Of a stretch of DNA of 64,000 bases, positions 37,061 to 46,369 are shown piece by piece. Source of the DNA: Bacteroidales bacterium (lineage in GTDB: Bacteria; Bacteroidota; Bacteroidia; Bacteroidales; UBA10428); NCBI GenBank assembly GCA_016933335.1, contig JAFGBD010000040.1:24619-88618 (forward strand). Reading direction: 5' to 3'. The notes below the pieces were generated by a model. The model was not told the DNA's origin, ran no database searches, and saw only the letters and a program-made list of their open reading frames with translations. Every line of letters begins with the position of its first letter. Positions within the stretch are counted from its first letter, which is position 1. The position numbers and the translations under genes are program-made.

Positions 37061-37103
37061 AAGATGATATACATTCTTTATATCTGATGATTTATATCAT
37101 CTT
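37061..37103. promoter_or_regulatory. 11-base inverted repeat, possible operator
   Basis: AAGATGATATA (37061-37071) and TATATCATCTT (37093-37103) are perfect complements separated by 21 bases. They lie directly upstream of the -33 box of the small gene. Confidence 0.4.
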
Positions 37104-37282
37104 TATTAACTGCTTTTATGTGCTCTGCTTTTTTAAATATTTGAATATCAATAATATGTTTTTTATGTTTGCAAACCTGAAAGAAATGATTATAATAACT
37201 GCTTTTTTTTTATTTGCATACATTTTAATATGTTATTAACATTTTTTAATTATTTCCGTAAACGTCCTAAACACATAATTTT

Positions 37283-37290
37283 TAATTTTG
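37283..37290 (+). promoter_or_regulatory. -7 box for the DUF1573 gene
   Basis: TAATTTTG fits the TAnnTTTG consensus, 36 bases before the ATG at 37326. No -33 TTG at standard spacing. Confidence 0.4.
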
Positions 37291-37325
37291 GACCGGTTAT
37301 TGTCATATTGATAAAAAACTGATGT

Positions 37326-37733
37326 ATGGAAAAGACCAGGATTTTTATTTCCGTTCTGCTTTTTTCGGTTATTATGCCCGCATTTAATATTCAACGGGAA
37401 AGTGAACGGAAAGTAAATTCCAGTATTGAATGGATCAAAACAGAACACGATTTCGGTAAAATAAGGCAGAACATTCCGGTAACCGCGGCATTCGAGTTTA
37501 AAAACGGCAGCATGATACCGCTGGTCATCCTGTCTGTTGAGCCACAATGCGGATGCACTATTGCTGATTATCCGAGAAAACCTTTAAAATATGGCAATAA
37601 GGGAGTGGTATCAATTTCTTTTGATGCGAAGGACATGGGCTATTTTCAGAAGTCTGTCGCAGTACTGACCAATACGGAGGAAGGGACTACAACATTGATA
37701 ATCAAAGGTGAGGTGATCAAATCCGGCGAATGA
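37326..37733 (+). CDS. DUF1573 domain protein
   Basis: 135 residues. An N-terminal hydrophobic stretch (ISVLLFSVIMPAF) is a probable signal or anchor. The domain has the DUF1573 hallmarks WIKTEHDFGKI, FEFKNGSMIPLVILSVEPQCGCT and an Ig-like beta-sandwich end (GTTTLIIKGEV). Proteins of this family are abundant in Bacteroidota envelopes; their function is not established. It is upstream of the DUF1848 gene by about 70 bases on the same strand. Confidence 0.85.
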   Translation: MEKTRIFISVLLFSVIMPAFNIQRESERKVNSSIEWIKTEHDFGKIRQNIPVTAAFEFKNGSMIPLVILSVEPQCGCTIADYPRKPLKYGNKGVVSISFDAKDMGYFQKSVAVLTNTEEGTTTLIIKGEVIKSGE

Positions 37734-37803
37734 GTGACTGTTTGGTACCATCTCAATTGTCACAGTAACCTTCTGTATCTTTTCACATTAATTATCAGCT
37801 TCG

Positions 37804-38697
37804 ATGATTGTCAGTGTTAGTCGGAGGACAGACATACCGGCCTATTATGGAGAATGGTTTATCAACCGGCTGAAAGAAAAATACGTTCTTGTCCGGAATC
37901 CTTTTAATCCTTCCAGTGTTTCCAGGATCAGGTTGCATGAAAATGAAATTGACTGCATCGTATTCTGGACAAAAAATCCGGTGTCTTTTATCAGATGGTT
38001 GCCCCTTATCCGGTTTCCGTATTATTTTTTATTTACAATCACCGGTTATGGTAAAAATCTCGAAAAATCAATGCCTGATAAACAGATGCTCATAGACGCT
38101 TTCATTCAGCTGTCGTCAATATGTGGCCGCGAAAGAGTTATATGGCGTTACGATCCGATTGTCCTTTCCAGTGAATTCAGCATCGACTGGCATATCAGAA
38201 ATTTTTCATTTCTGGCAGAGCAGCTGCATCTGCATACCGTCAAATGCATTTTTTCTTTTCTTCATCTGTATGCAAAGTGCCAAACCAGGCTGAAAAAAAC
38301 AGGAGTGAAAGAAATCACTGAAAAAGAAAAGATTTCACTGGCCTGTGAAATGGCTAAAATAGCCTGTGCATGGGATATTGTCCTGGAAAGTTGCGCAAGC
38401 GGGACAGACCTGTCGATGTTCGGTATCAGAAAGGGAAGTTGCATCAATAAGGCAGTAATTGAAAACATAACAGGTGTCAGTTTAGAGACAGGTAAAGACA
38501 AATACCAGCGAAAGCATTGCGGATGTATAGAAAGCATTGATATAGGAGCATATGATACCTGTCCGGGCAATTGTCTTTATTGTTATGCAAATATAGGATT
38601 TGATAAGGTTAGAAGAAATTATGAAGACCATGATCCGGAGTCGCCTTTATTATCTGGTCATTTACAGAAAAGAGACCGGATATTTGAAAGAAACTGA
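37804..38697 (+). CDS. DUF1848 protein with C-terminal CxxxCxxC motif
   Basis: 297 residues. The start MIVSVSRRTDIPAYYGEWF and the VFWTKNP segment are DUF1848 hallmarks. Near the C-terminus a cysteine-rich stretch reads KHCGCIESIDIG followed by DTCPGNCLYCYAN, which contains C-x3-C-x2-C, the spacing radical-SAM enzymes use to hold their 4Fe-4S cluster, but at the opposite end of the chain. A redox or radical-SAM-related role is inference. Cytoplasmic; no partner gene is evident. Confidence 0.85.
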   Translation: MIVSVSRRTDIPAYYGEWFINRLKEKYVLVRNPFNPSSVSRIRLHENEIDCIVFWTKNPVSFIRWLPLIRFPYYFLFTITGYGKNLEKSMPDKQMLIDAFIQLSSICGRERVIWRYDPIVLSSEFSIDWHIRNFSFLAEQLHLHTVKCIFSFLHLYAKCQTRLKKTGVKEITEKEKISLACEMAKIACAWDIVLESCASGTDLSMFGIRKGSCINKAVIENITGVSLETGKDKYQRKHCGCIESIDIGAYDTCPGNCLYCYANIGFDKVRRNYEDHDPESPLLSGHLQKRDRIFERN

Positions 38698-38943
38698 TGT
38701 TTTCCGGGTATTTAACAGCATATTGTATTCTTAATATAAACATTAAATTTGAGTTTTTTCTTAAATTGATTTGCAAGGGTCTCTTCTTTGATGTTATTTT
38801 ACAAATCATTATTCAGGGGAATGAATTCCGGAATTTTCTGATCACAATCTCCGGAAGTCAGGATGTAAAAGTGTTTTTTAATAAACATTTCAGCCTGAAT
38901 GAAGCGGTTTAACAATTGGTTAATAATCGTAAACATCTGAAAT

Positions 38944-40044
38944 ATGGCTGTACTGAATCTGAAATCCGAAGATAAATGCAGATATGACTGTATATCGCTG
39001 GGTGAAGTGATGCTCAGACTGGATCCGGGCGATGGAAGAGTCCGGAATGCACGTGCATTCAAAACATGGGAAGGTGGCGGTGAATATAATGTAGCAAGGG
39101 GTCTTCGTAAGTGTTTCGGGCTTAAGACCGCTGTGGTAACATCTTTTGCCGATAATGATGTGGGACGCCTGCTGGAAGATTTTATCATGCAGGGAGGGGT
39201 TGATACGGGCTACATCAAATGGGTCCCTTATGACGGGATTGGAAGGACGGTAAGAAACGGATTGAATTTTACCGAGAGGGGTTTTGGTATCCGCGGTGCG
39301 CTGGGTGTTTCTGATCGGGGAAATACCGCTGCATCACAATTGAAAAAAGGAGATATCGACTGGGATCATATCTTTGGAAAAAACGGTGCAAGATGGTTTC
39401 ATACCGGAGGAATCTATGCAGCCCTATCAGAAACCACACCTGAAGTCATTCTGGAAGCCATGCAGGCAGCCAAAAAATACGGAACTGTCATTTCATATGA
39501 CCTGAATTACCGCCCCTCTTTATGGAAATCAACCGGAGGACAGGAAAAAGCCAGGGAGGTGAACAGGGAACTGGCCAGATATGTGGATGTTATGATTGGC
39601 AACGAGGAAGATTTTACAGCCTCACTTGGCTTCGAGGTGGAAGGGGTGGATGAAAATCTTTCGAAACTTGACACTGCAAATTTCAGGAAAATGATATCCA
39701 AAGCAGTGTCAGCTTACCCCAATTTTAAGGTTACTGCCACAACTTTGCGGACAGTTAAGACTGCAACTGTCAATTCATGGGGAGCCATCTGCTGGGCTGG
39801 CGGCAACTTCTATGAAGCAACCCTTCGCGAAGATCTCGAAATATATGACCGGGTCGGAGGTGGTGACAGCTTTGCCTCAGGATTGATATTTGGATTCCTG
39901 AAAACGGATGATCCGCAGCAGGCTGTTGAATACGGAGCAGCGCACGGTGCACTGGCCATGACAACTCCCGGTGATACTTCAATGGCTTCGCTTTCAGAGG
40001 TTGAAAAACTCATAAAGGGCGGTAGTGCAAGGGTGGTCAGATAA
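38944..40044 (+). CDS. kdgK: PfkB-family sugar kinase, 2-dehydro-3-deoxygluconokinase-like
   Basis: 366 residues in the ribokinase fold. The N-terminal LGEVMLRLDPGDG and GGGEYNVARGLRKCFG motifs bind sugar, and the C-terminal DRVGGGDSFASGLI contains the anion hole and catalytic Asp. The overall pattern suggests a KDG kinase, phosphorylating 2-keto-3-deoxygluconate for cleavage by KDPG aldolase; substrate assignment is less certain than family. No aldolase or uronate genes are adjacent. It converges on the SLC13 permease gene with a 4-base gap. Confidence 0.82.
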   Translation: MAVLNLKSEDKCRYDCISLGEVMLRLDPGDGRVRNARAFKTWEGGGEYNVARGLRKCFGLKTAVVTSFADNDVGRLLEDFIMQGGVDTGYIKWVPYDGIGRTVRNGLNFTERGFGIRGALGVSDRGNTAASQLKKGDIDWDHIFGKNGARWFHTGGIYAALSETTPEVILEAMQAAKKYGTVISYDLNYRPSLWKSTGGQEKAREVNRELARYVDVMIGNEEDFTASLGFEVEGVDENLSKLDTANFRKMISKAVSAYPNFKVTATTLRTVKTATVNSWGAICWAGGNFYEATLREDLEIYDRVGGGDSFASGLIFGFLKTDDPQQAVEYGAAHGALAMTTPGDTSMASLSEVEKLIKGGSARVVR

Positions 40045-40048
40045 CCTT

Positions 40049-41569
40049 CTATAAACCCATCCTGATGGTGAGCATGGGGAAAATAACAAGGTACATCAAA
40101 GAAGTAATGATAACAACTCCCATCAGATTCATAAAGAATCCAATCCTGGCCATCTGATGCATCTCAATATATTCGCTGCCGAATACTATTGCATTGGGTG
40201 GAGTGGCGACAGGAAGCATAAACGCACATGAGGTTGATATGGTTGCCGGAATCATCAGGATAAACGGATGAATTTTCATCGAGAGTGCCATGGCTGCCAA
40301 GACCGGTAGCATCATGGTTATTGTGGCAGTGTTAGAAGTAATTTCAGTCAGAAAGGTTAATAAAAGACAAACAGATATTATAAGAATCAGAACTGATGCA
40401 CCATTTATTCCTGCAAACATGGTTCCTATCCATTTGTCCAGGCCGGTGGACTGGAAACTGGAAGCCAGTGCAAATCCCCCGCCAAAGAGGATCAGGATGC
40501 CCCAGGGAATCCGTTTGGCCCATTCCCAGTTTAACACAAATTCATATTTCTTCAGGCTGGTCGGGATGATAAAAAGCAGCATCGCTCCTGTCAGGGCAAC
40601 AGTTGAATCATGAACGTATTCTTCTATTCCAAGCATATTGGTCCATCCGGTTATGGTAAAACGGCCAATGCTGATATTGGTTCTGAAGATCCAACCCAGC
40701 GCAGTCAGACAAAATACAATTAAGGTAATTGCTTCTCCTTTGTTCATTTTACCCAGTGCCCTGATCTCATTTTTTATGAGAATGCTGCCTCCGGGAATGC
40801 GATTCATTTTTTGGGGTGGTCCGATAAATACAAGGTAAATCCAGGCAAGCGGAAGGAATATAATCACGATTGGCAGCCCTATTTTCATCCATGTGATAAA
40901 GTCAATTTCAGGATATCCGGGTAATGTGTTCCTGATCATTCCCGCAAATATGATATTGGGAGGTGTGCCAACCAGGGTTCCTATACCGCCTATACTGGCT
41001 GAATAGGCAATAGCCAGCATCAGAACGGTCGCAAAACGGAAGTGATGCCGACCCGAAACAATATCCGGATTTTCTTCTTCAGCCCGCGACTGAACATGAC
41101 TGATGACTGCCATGCCAATAGGCAGCATCATCATGGTGGTAGCTGTATTTGAAATCCACATCGAAAGAAATGCTGTGGCGATCATGAATCCCAAAACAAG
41201 TCTTCTTGATGATGTGCCAATTAACCAAATAATATGCAAGGCAATGCGTTTGTGCAAATTATGCCGCTGCATGGCCATTGCAATGAAGAATCCGCCCATA
41301 AACAGGAAAATATTCCTGTCGGCATAGGATAACAAGGCCTCTTTTGCACTCATGATTTTCAGCAAAGGATAAAGGACCGCAGGCAATAAGGCTGTTGCCG
41401 GTATCGGAATGGCCTCCGTGATCCACCAGACAGCCATCAGGGCAGCACAGGCCGCGGCCCGTTTAGCATTTACATCCGTTGAACCACCTGCCCGGACAGT
41501 TAAAATGAAGATAAAAACCAGCAATCCGGTAATAAAGCCAATTCTTTTTCTAAGAAGTCCTTTCTGCAT
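40049..41569 (-). CDS. SLC13/DASS-family anion:Na+ symporter
   Basis: 506 residues, about 11-13 membrane helices. Two SNT motifs that coordinate Na+ and substrate are intact: WISNTATTMMMLPIG in the first half and ITSNTATITMMLPVL in the second, each following a re-entrant hairpin. The PPNAIVFGSEYI segment is also typical. Family members import dicarboxylates, citrate or sulfate with Na+; the sequence alone does not choose between them. Single gene; its 3' end is next to the sugar kinase. Confidence 0.92.
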   Translation of the reverse strand: MQKGLLRKRIGFITGLLVFIFILTVRAGGSTDVNAKRAAACAALMAVWWITEAIPIPATALLPAVLYPLLKIMSAKEALLSYADRNIFLFMGGFFIAMAMQRHNLHKRIALHIIWLIGTSSRRLVLGFMIATAFLSMWISNTATTMMMLPIGMAVISHVQSRAEEENPDIVSGRHHFRFATVLMLAIAYSASIGGIGTLVGTPPNIIFAGMIRNTLPGYPEIDFITWMKIGLPIVIIFLPLAWIYLVFIGPPQKMNRIPGGSILIKNEIRALGKMNKGEAITLIVFCLTALGWIFRTNISIGRFTITGWTNMLGIEEYVHDSTVALTGAMLLFIIPTSLKKYEFVLNWEWAKRIPWGILILFGGGFALASSFQSTGLDKWIGTMFAGINGASVLILIISVCLLLTFLTEITSNTATITMMLPVLAAMALSMKIHPFILMIPATISTSCAFMLPVATPPNAIVFGSEYIEMHQMARIGFFMNLMGVVIITSLMYLVIFPMLTIRMGL

Positions 41570-41667
41570 CCTGATTTAAAAAAAGATTTGATCCACCCCT
41601 GAGTATATCTTAAATTCATTCCCGGATGCAGGTTTCTGATCAGTTTAATGTGCACCGGTTCTGAATC

Positions 41668-42165
41668 TCAGATTTTTTTCCTGGCTGCGGTATATTTTGT
41701 TTGCAAATCAATCATTTCCTTATGAAATTCAGGAAATCTCTCCCATAAATCAAATTCACAATCGGGCAGGTTATTACACTCAATACAGCAATCATATCCG
41801 TTTTCAATTGCACAACGCCGCACCTTGCAACGGTTTACAATAATTCCCTGCGGTTCATCATCAGCCTTACAACCATAGCAGATGATCTGTTCCGGATCGA
41901 ATGCCACACCATGTCTTTCCTCAATCTCAAACATGGTATAGGCCTCTTTCTTTCTTTCGGGACTATCTTCAATTGTTGCAACATACAAGGGACAATCATC
42001 AGGACAAATGTATCCGCAGTAATTCCTTTTTTTCGGATCGGGGATTTCTTCACCGGGATCTTTGCCCGGAAGGTTTAGTTTCGGACAGAATGCAAGGGCT
42101 CCACATGCCAGTCCAAGCCGGCAACCTTTTATCAGAAATTCTCGCCTGGTTTGTATTTGTTTCAT
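41668..42165 (-). CDS. Tat-exported DUF3795-like cysteine-rich protein
   Basis: 165 residues. The N-terminus TRREFLIKGCRLGLACGALA is a twin-arginine signal. The mature part has about twelve cysteines in pairs (YCGYICPDDCPLY, ICYGCKADD, CKVRRCAIENGYDCCIEC), matching DUF3795-type proteins. Tat export plus many Cys suggests a protein folded around metal or Fe-S clusters before export; the role is unknown. Single gene, opposite to the hut operon. Confidence 0.8.
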   Translation of the reverse strand: MKQIQTRREFLIKGCRLGLACGALAFCPKLNLPGKDPGEEIPDPKKRNYCGYICPDDCPLYVATIEDSPERKKEAYTMFEIEERHGVAFDPEQIICYGCKADDEPQGIIVNRCKVRRCAIENGYDCCIECNNLPDCEFDLWERFPEFHKEMIDLQTKYTAARKKI

Positions 42166-42271
42166 GATCTGACCGGATTAAATGAGGGATTTAATGTTTG
42201 TCAAGATACAAATTTTTCAGTTACACAGGTATATCATCTGATAATGTATGCTTTTTCTGATGAAATTTTCG

Positions 42272-42299
42272 TAATATTGTAAGAGCTTATATAAGTTCT
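42272..42299 (+). promoter_or_regulatory. -7 box and 18-base inverted-repeat operator of the hut operon
   Basis: TAATATTG (42272-42279) is a near-consensus -7 box. It is followed at once by AGAGCTTATATAAGTTCT (42282-42299), whose two 9-base arms match at eight positions. The ATG of the MarR-GNAT regulator is six bases further on. The repeat has the size and place of a MarR-family repressor site. Confidence 0.6.
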
Positions 42300-42305
42300 A
42301 ATATT

Positions 42306-43148
42306 ATGAGTGTCTATCAGGAGGCCGGATTATTGATACTGGGTACCAGGTTAAAACGGATCAGTGATCGTTTCTTAAACGAGGTATCAAAGGTATATAA
42401 GAAGCAGGGCATCCGTTTTGAGACAGCATGGTTTCCTGTATTATTCCTGCTTGACAGCAAAGGACCGATGTCACTTACAAAGATATCCAACGAACTGGAG
42501 GTGAGTCATTCTGCTATAAGCCAGATGATCAACCAGCTTCAGGAGAAAGCAATTGTTGATATCCGGCCGGATGATTCAGATGCAAGGATCAGACAAATCT
42601 CGCTTACGGTTAAAGGAAGAGAGCTCATTGATCAGGCACATCCTGTCTGGCATGCACTCAGTAAAAGCCTGAACAGGATATTGCCGCATAACACTGATCA
42701 GCCCGGATTTCTTGATTTGTTGAGCTTTATCGAGAAGCAGCTGAATGATCATATACTTTCTGAAACAACACTTACTTATCTGAATCAGGAACCCGGAGAT
42801 ATCATCATCACCGAGCCTGAGTCAGATAGCAGGGAGAGACTTGTCAGATGGCTAAACCAGGAGGGTGTTGTATTTATCCCCTCTGATGAAAGTCTTCTGG
42901 TGGCCCTGTCAGAGGACAATATCATCGGTATGACAGCATTCCGGCCTGAAAAGGATTGCATTATTCTGGACCATTTATATGTAACTCCCTTACAGCGCAG
43001 AAAGGGAGTCGGATTAAAGTTGGTTCAGAACATATTTCAAAAATGCAATGCCGGACCTTCCGGCTGGTTTCAGCTGAATGAGAGCAATATTGACCTGATA
43101 AAGGTTCTGGTTAAATCGGGTTTTTCATTTAAGGTAAAACAGTATTGA
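42306..43148 (+). CDS. MarR-type regulator fused to a GNAT acetyltransferase domain
   Basis: 280 residues. The N-terminal half (about 10-145) is a MarR winged helix: MSLTKISNELEVSHSAISQMI and the wing DIRPDDSDARIRQISLT. The C-terminal half (about 165-280) is a GNAT fold with LDHLYVTPLQRRKGVGLKLV as the acetyl-CoA loop. It is the first gene of the hut operon, one base upstream of hutH, with an inverted repeat before it. It probably represses the operon and releases on a histidine-pathway metabolite such as urocanate; the substrate or ligand of the GNAT domain is unknown. Confidence 0.9.
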   Translation: MSVYQEAGLLILGTRLKRISDRFLNEVSKVYKKQGIRFETAWFPVLFLLDSKGPMSLTKISNELEVSHSAISQMINQLQEKAIVDIRPDDSDARIRQISLTVKGRELIDQAHPVWHALSKSLNRILPHNTDQPGFLDLLSFIEKQLNDHILSETTLTYLNQEPGDIIITEPESDSRERLVRWLNQEGVVFIPSDESLLVALSEDNIIGMTAFRPEKDCIILDHLYVTPLQRRKGVGLKLVQNIFQKCNAGPSGWFQLNESNIDLIKVLVKSGFSFKVKQY

Positions 43149-43149
43149 T

Positions 43150-44718
43150 ATGGAAACATTTTATTATGGTACAGACAGGCTGAGTGCCGGTTTAGCACTG
43201 GATATATGCCGGGGCAGCATAAAAGGTGTCATCAGCCGGGAAGCGTCAGAAAGAATCATGAGGAACCGGAAGATCGTTGAAGATATTGTACGGCAGGAAA
43301 AAATTGTCTATGGGATCAATACAGGTTTCGGGCCGCTGTGTACCACTGTCATATCTGAAGATCATACCAGGGAATTGCAGTACAACCTGCTTACAAGTCA
43401 CAGTGTGGGTGTGGGAGAATTTGTACCGGCTGAAATTTCAAAACTGATGATGATACTGAAAGTCCACTCCCTTTCTCTGGGTTACTCAGGAGTAAGTATG
43501 ATTATCCTTCAGCGTATTTTATGGCATATTGATCACGATATCATTCCCTGTGTTCCTTCCCAGGGTTCAGTGGGGGCATCGGGTGATCTGGCGCCTCTGG
43601 CGCATCTGTTTCTTCCTTTGATCGGAAAAGGTGAAGTAATGATTGAAGGGAAAACAACACCTTCAGCTGCAGTTCTTGAGAGATATAAGCTCAAACCTTT
43701 GGAACTGGGTCCGAAAGAAGGTCTTGCCCTTATCAACGGAACCCAGTTTATCACAGCCAATGCCATCCTGTTTCTTGACCGGTTTCAAAACTGCCTGGAC
43801 AATGCAGATATCATTGCTGCCATGCAGCTGGAGGCTATCCTTGGATCGGTAAAGGCATTTGATATGGAATATAATCATTTACGGCCCTATAAAGGTTCTG
43901 TATATGTGGCAGAAAGAATGCGAATCCTGCTTGAGAATTCAGAGATCAATGCATCACACAAAGATTGCAGCCGGATCCAGGATCCGTATTCTCTGCGTTG
44001 CATACCTCAGGTACATGGTGCAGCGCGTAATGCATGGCTTCATCTGAAAGAGATGCTTGAAATTGAAATAAACTCGGTTACAGACAATCCCATCGTTTTT
44101 GACGAAGATAAAGCCATCAGCGGCGGAAACTTCCATGGCCAGCCCATTGCCCTGCCGATTGATTATGCAGCCATTGCTGCAGCAGAGATAGGCAATATGT
44201 CAGACAGACGTATTTACCTTGCACTTGATGAGAAGATACCGGGTCTGCCCAAGCTGCTGATGCGTGAAACAGGTCTGAATTCGGGATTTATGATTACACA
44301 GTATACCACGGCAGCACTGGTAAGCGAAAACAAGAGTCTCTGCTTCCCTGCCAGTGCTGACAGCATACCCACCTCTATGGGACAGGAAGATCATGTCAGC
44401 ATGGGTTCAGTCAGTGCCAGGAAGGCACTTCATATTATCAGCAACCTTGAAAAAATACTGGCAATCGAGCTTTTCTGTGCTGCCCAGGCTTTTGACTACC
44501 GGAAACCGCTCAAATCAGGTAAAGCCATTGATGCCTGTCATGATCATATAAGAAAAAGCATCACCTTTGTCGACCACGATCGTGTTCTTGCAGACGACAT
44601 CAATAAAGCAATAGAGATGGTAAAGAACAAAGAACTGGTTAAAATTGTCAATGATATTGCTTTAAAGGAAAATATAAACATACAAAATGAACGTCATGAA
44701 CTATTCGGGATTTATTAA
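43150..44718 (+). CDS. hutH: Histidine ammonia-lyase
   Basis: 522 residues, normal length. The MIO prosthetic group forms from Ala143-Ser144-Gly145 in [12 protein letters not shown]. Other conserved parts are [35 protein letters not shown] and SGGNFHGQP. It deaminates L-histidine to trans-urocanate, the first step of the pathway. Second gene of the operon; its 3' end overlaps hutU by 32 bases. Confidence 0.97.
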   Translation: METFYYGTDRLSAGLALDICRGSIKGVISREASERIMRNRKIVEDIVRQEKIVYGINTGFGPLCTTVISEDHTRELQYNLLTSHSVGVGEFVPAEISKLMMILKVHSLSLGYSGVSMIILQRILWHIDHDIIPCVPSQGSVGASGDLAPLAHLFLPLIGKGEVMIEGKTTPSAAVLERYKLKPLELGPKEGLALINGTQFITANAILFLDRFQNCLDNADIIAAMQLEAILGSVKAFDMEYNHLRPYKGSVYVAERMRILLENSEINASHKDCSRIQDPYSLRCIPQVHGAARNAWLHLKEMLEIEINSVTDNPIVFDEDKAISGGNFHGQPIALPIDYAAIAAAEIGNMSDRRIYLALDEKIPGLPKLLMRETGLNSGFMITQYTTAALVSENKSLCFPASADSIPTSMGQEDHVSMGSVSARKALHIISNLEKILAIELFCAAQAFDYRKPLKSGKAIDACHDHIRKSITFVDHDRVLADDINKAIEMVKNKELVKIVNDIALKENINIQNERHELFGIY

Positions 44719-46369
44719 GAAGTATGCCCGGCATCCGGATTATAAGGCTCCGCGGGGTGACAGACTGCATGCCCGCTCATGGCAGACCGAGGCACCGTTA
44801 AGAATGTTATTAAATAACCTGGATGCGGATGTGGCGGAGATTCCCGAAGAACTTGTTGTTTACGGAGGAACAGGCCAGGCTGCACGCGATGTTTCATCCG
44901 TGCTGCTGATCATCAGGGCGCTGCTCATACTCAGAGATGATGAAAGCCTGCTGATCCAGTCGGGTAAGCCCGTGGGAGTTGTACGCACCCATCCGGAAGC
45001 GCCACGCGTAATGATTGCCAACAGCAATCTCGTTCCCGCATGGGCCACATGGGAACATTTTAACCAGCTTAAATCGAGGGGATTGATGATGTATGGGCAG
45101 ATGACCGCAGGCAGCTGGATTTATATCGGCACCCAGGGTATTTTACAGGGTACCTATGAGACCTTTGCAGCATGCGGAAGAAAATACTTTAACGGTAACC
45201 TGCAACACAAACTGATCGTTTCAGGAGGACTGGGAGGTATGGGTGGTGCACAGCCCCTGGCGGCCACCATGGCAGGTGCCTCCTTTATCGGTGTGGATGT
45301 GGATCCGTTACGGATAAAAAAACGGCTTGACACACGTTATGTCGATATCATGACACACCATTATGAAGAAGCAAAATCAATCATACATAAAGCCAGGGAA
45401 AAAGGAAAGGCTGTATCGGTAGGGCTTGTTGGGAATATCGGTGATATTCTGAATATGCTTTTGTCAGACAATATCATACCGGATATACTAACCGACCAGA
45501 CTTCAGCTCATGATCCGCTGAACGGATACGTACCTGCGGGTGTCTCACTGAAAGAAGCACTGGAACTAAGGGAAAGCGATCCGGAATACTACAGATCATT
45601 ATCCCTGAAAAGCATGGCCCGGCATGTAGGCCTGATGCTTCAGATGCAGAAAAGAGGCAGTATTGTTTTTGACTATGGCAATAACCTGAGGGAATTTGCA
45701 AGGCAGGGAGGTGAGAAAAATGCTTTCGATTACAAAGGATTTGTCCCGGAATTTATCAGGCCGTTGTTTTGTGACGGGAAGGGACCATTCAGGTGGGTTG
45801 CCCTGTCAGGTGATCCGGAGGATATTTATGTAACTGATCAGGCACTTATAAAGGCTTTTCCTGATGACAACCATCTGATCAACTGGCTCAATGAAGCACA
45901 AAAAAAAGTTGATTTCCAGGGTCTTCCCAGCAGGATTTGCTGGCTCGGCATGGGTGAACGCGGGAAAGCAGGGTTGATCTTCAATGAGCTTGTAAGAAAT
46001 AAAAAAGTGAAAGCCCCCATTGTAATTGGCCGTGATCACCTGGATGGTGGTTCAGTTGCATCTCCGAACAGGGAGACAGAAGGAATGCCTGACGGAACCG
46101 ATGCAGTTTCCGACTGGCCTCTTCTGAACCTGATGTCGAACACCGGCGGTGGTGCCACATGGGTTTCATTTCATCATGGGGGAGGTGTCGGCATAGGTTA
46201 TTCGCAGCATGCCGGGATGGTTATTGTTGCTGACGGGACGGAAAGGGCAGACAGATGCCTGGAGCGTGTTTTATACAACGATCCGGCAACGGGTATTTAC
46301 AGGCATGCTGATGCGGGATATGAAAAAGCTGTTGCCAATCTGAAGAAATTCAACTTATTTCGTTCATAA
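44687..46369 (+). CDS. hutU: Urocanate hydratase
   Basis: 560 residues, the classical length. NAD+-binding [19 protein letters not shown] and the downstream [16 protein letters not shown] are intact, and [15 protein letters not shown] holds the conserved Cys. It converts urocanate to imidazolonepropionate. The start is inside the end of hutH; ATG at 44687 or three codons later (44696) are both possible. The stop shares one base with the hutI start (TAATG). Confidence 0.96.
   Translation: MNVMNYSGFIKKYARHPDYKAPRGDRLHARSWQTEAPLRMLLNNLDADVAEIPEELVVYGGTGQAARDVSSVLLIIRALLILRDDESLLIQSGKPVGVVRTHPEAPRVMIANSNLVPAWATWEHFNQLKSRGLMMYGQMTAGSWIYIGTQGILQGTYETFAACGRKYFNGNLQHKLIVSGGLGGMGGAQPLAATMAGASFIGVDVDPLRIKKRLDTRYVDIMTHHYEEAKSIIHKAREKGKAVSVGLVGNIGDILNMLLSDNIIPDILTDQTSAHDPLNGYVPAGVSLKEALELRESDPEYYRSLSLKSMARHVGLMLQMQKRGSIVFDYGNNLREFARQGGEKNAFDYKGFVPEFIRPLFCDGKGPFRWVALSGDPEDIYVTDQALIKAFPDDNHLINWLNEAQKKVDFQGLPSRICWLGMGERGKAGLIFNELVRNKKVKAPIVIGRDHLDGGSVASPNRETEGMPDGTDAVSDWPLLNLMSNTGGGATWVSFHHGGGVGIGYSQHAGMVIVADGTERADRCLERVLYNDPATGIYRHADAGYEKAVANLKKFNLFRS

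Larger units (their letters stand above)
37002..37325. other. Divergent intergenic region, 36777 gene and DUF1573 gene
   Basis: 324 bases, AT-rich. It holds a minus-strand promoter (37023-37053), an 11-bp inverted repeat (37061-37103) and a plus-strand -7 box (37283-37290), listed separately. Confidence 0.5.
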
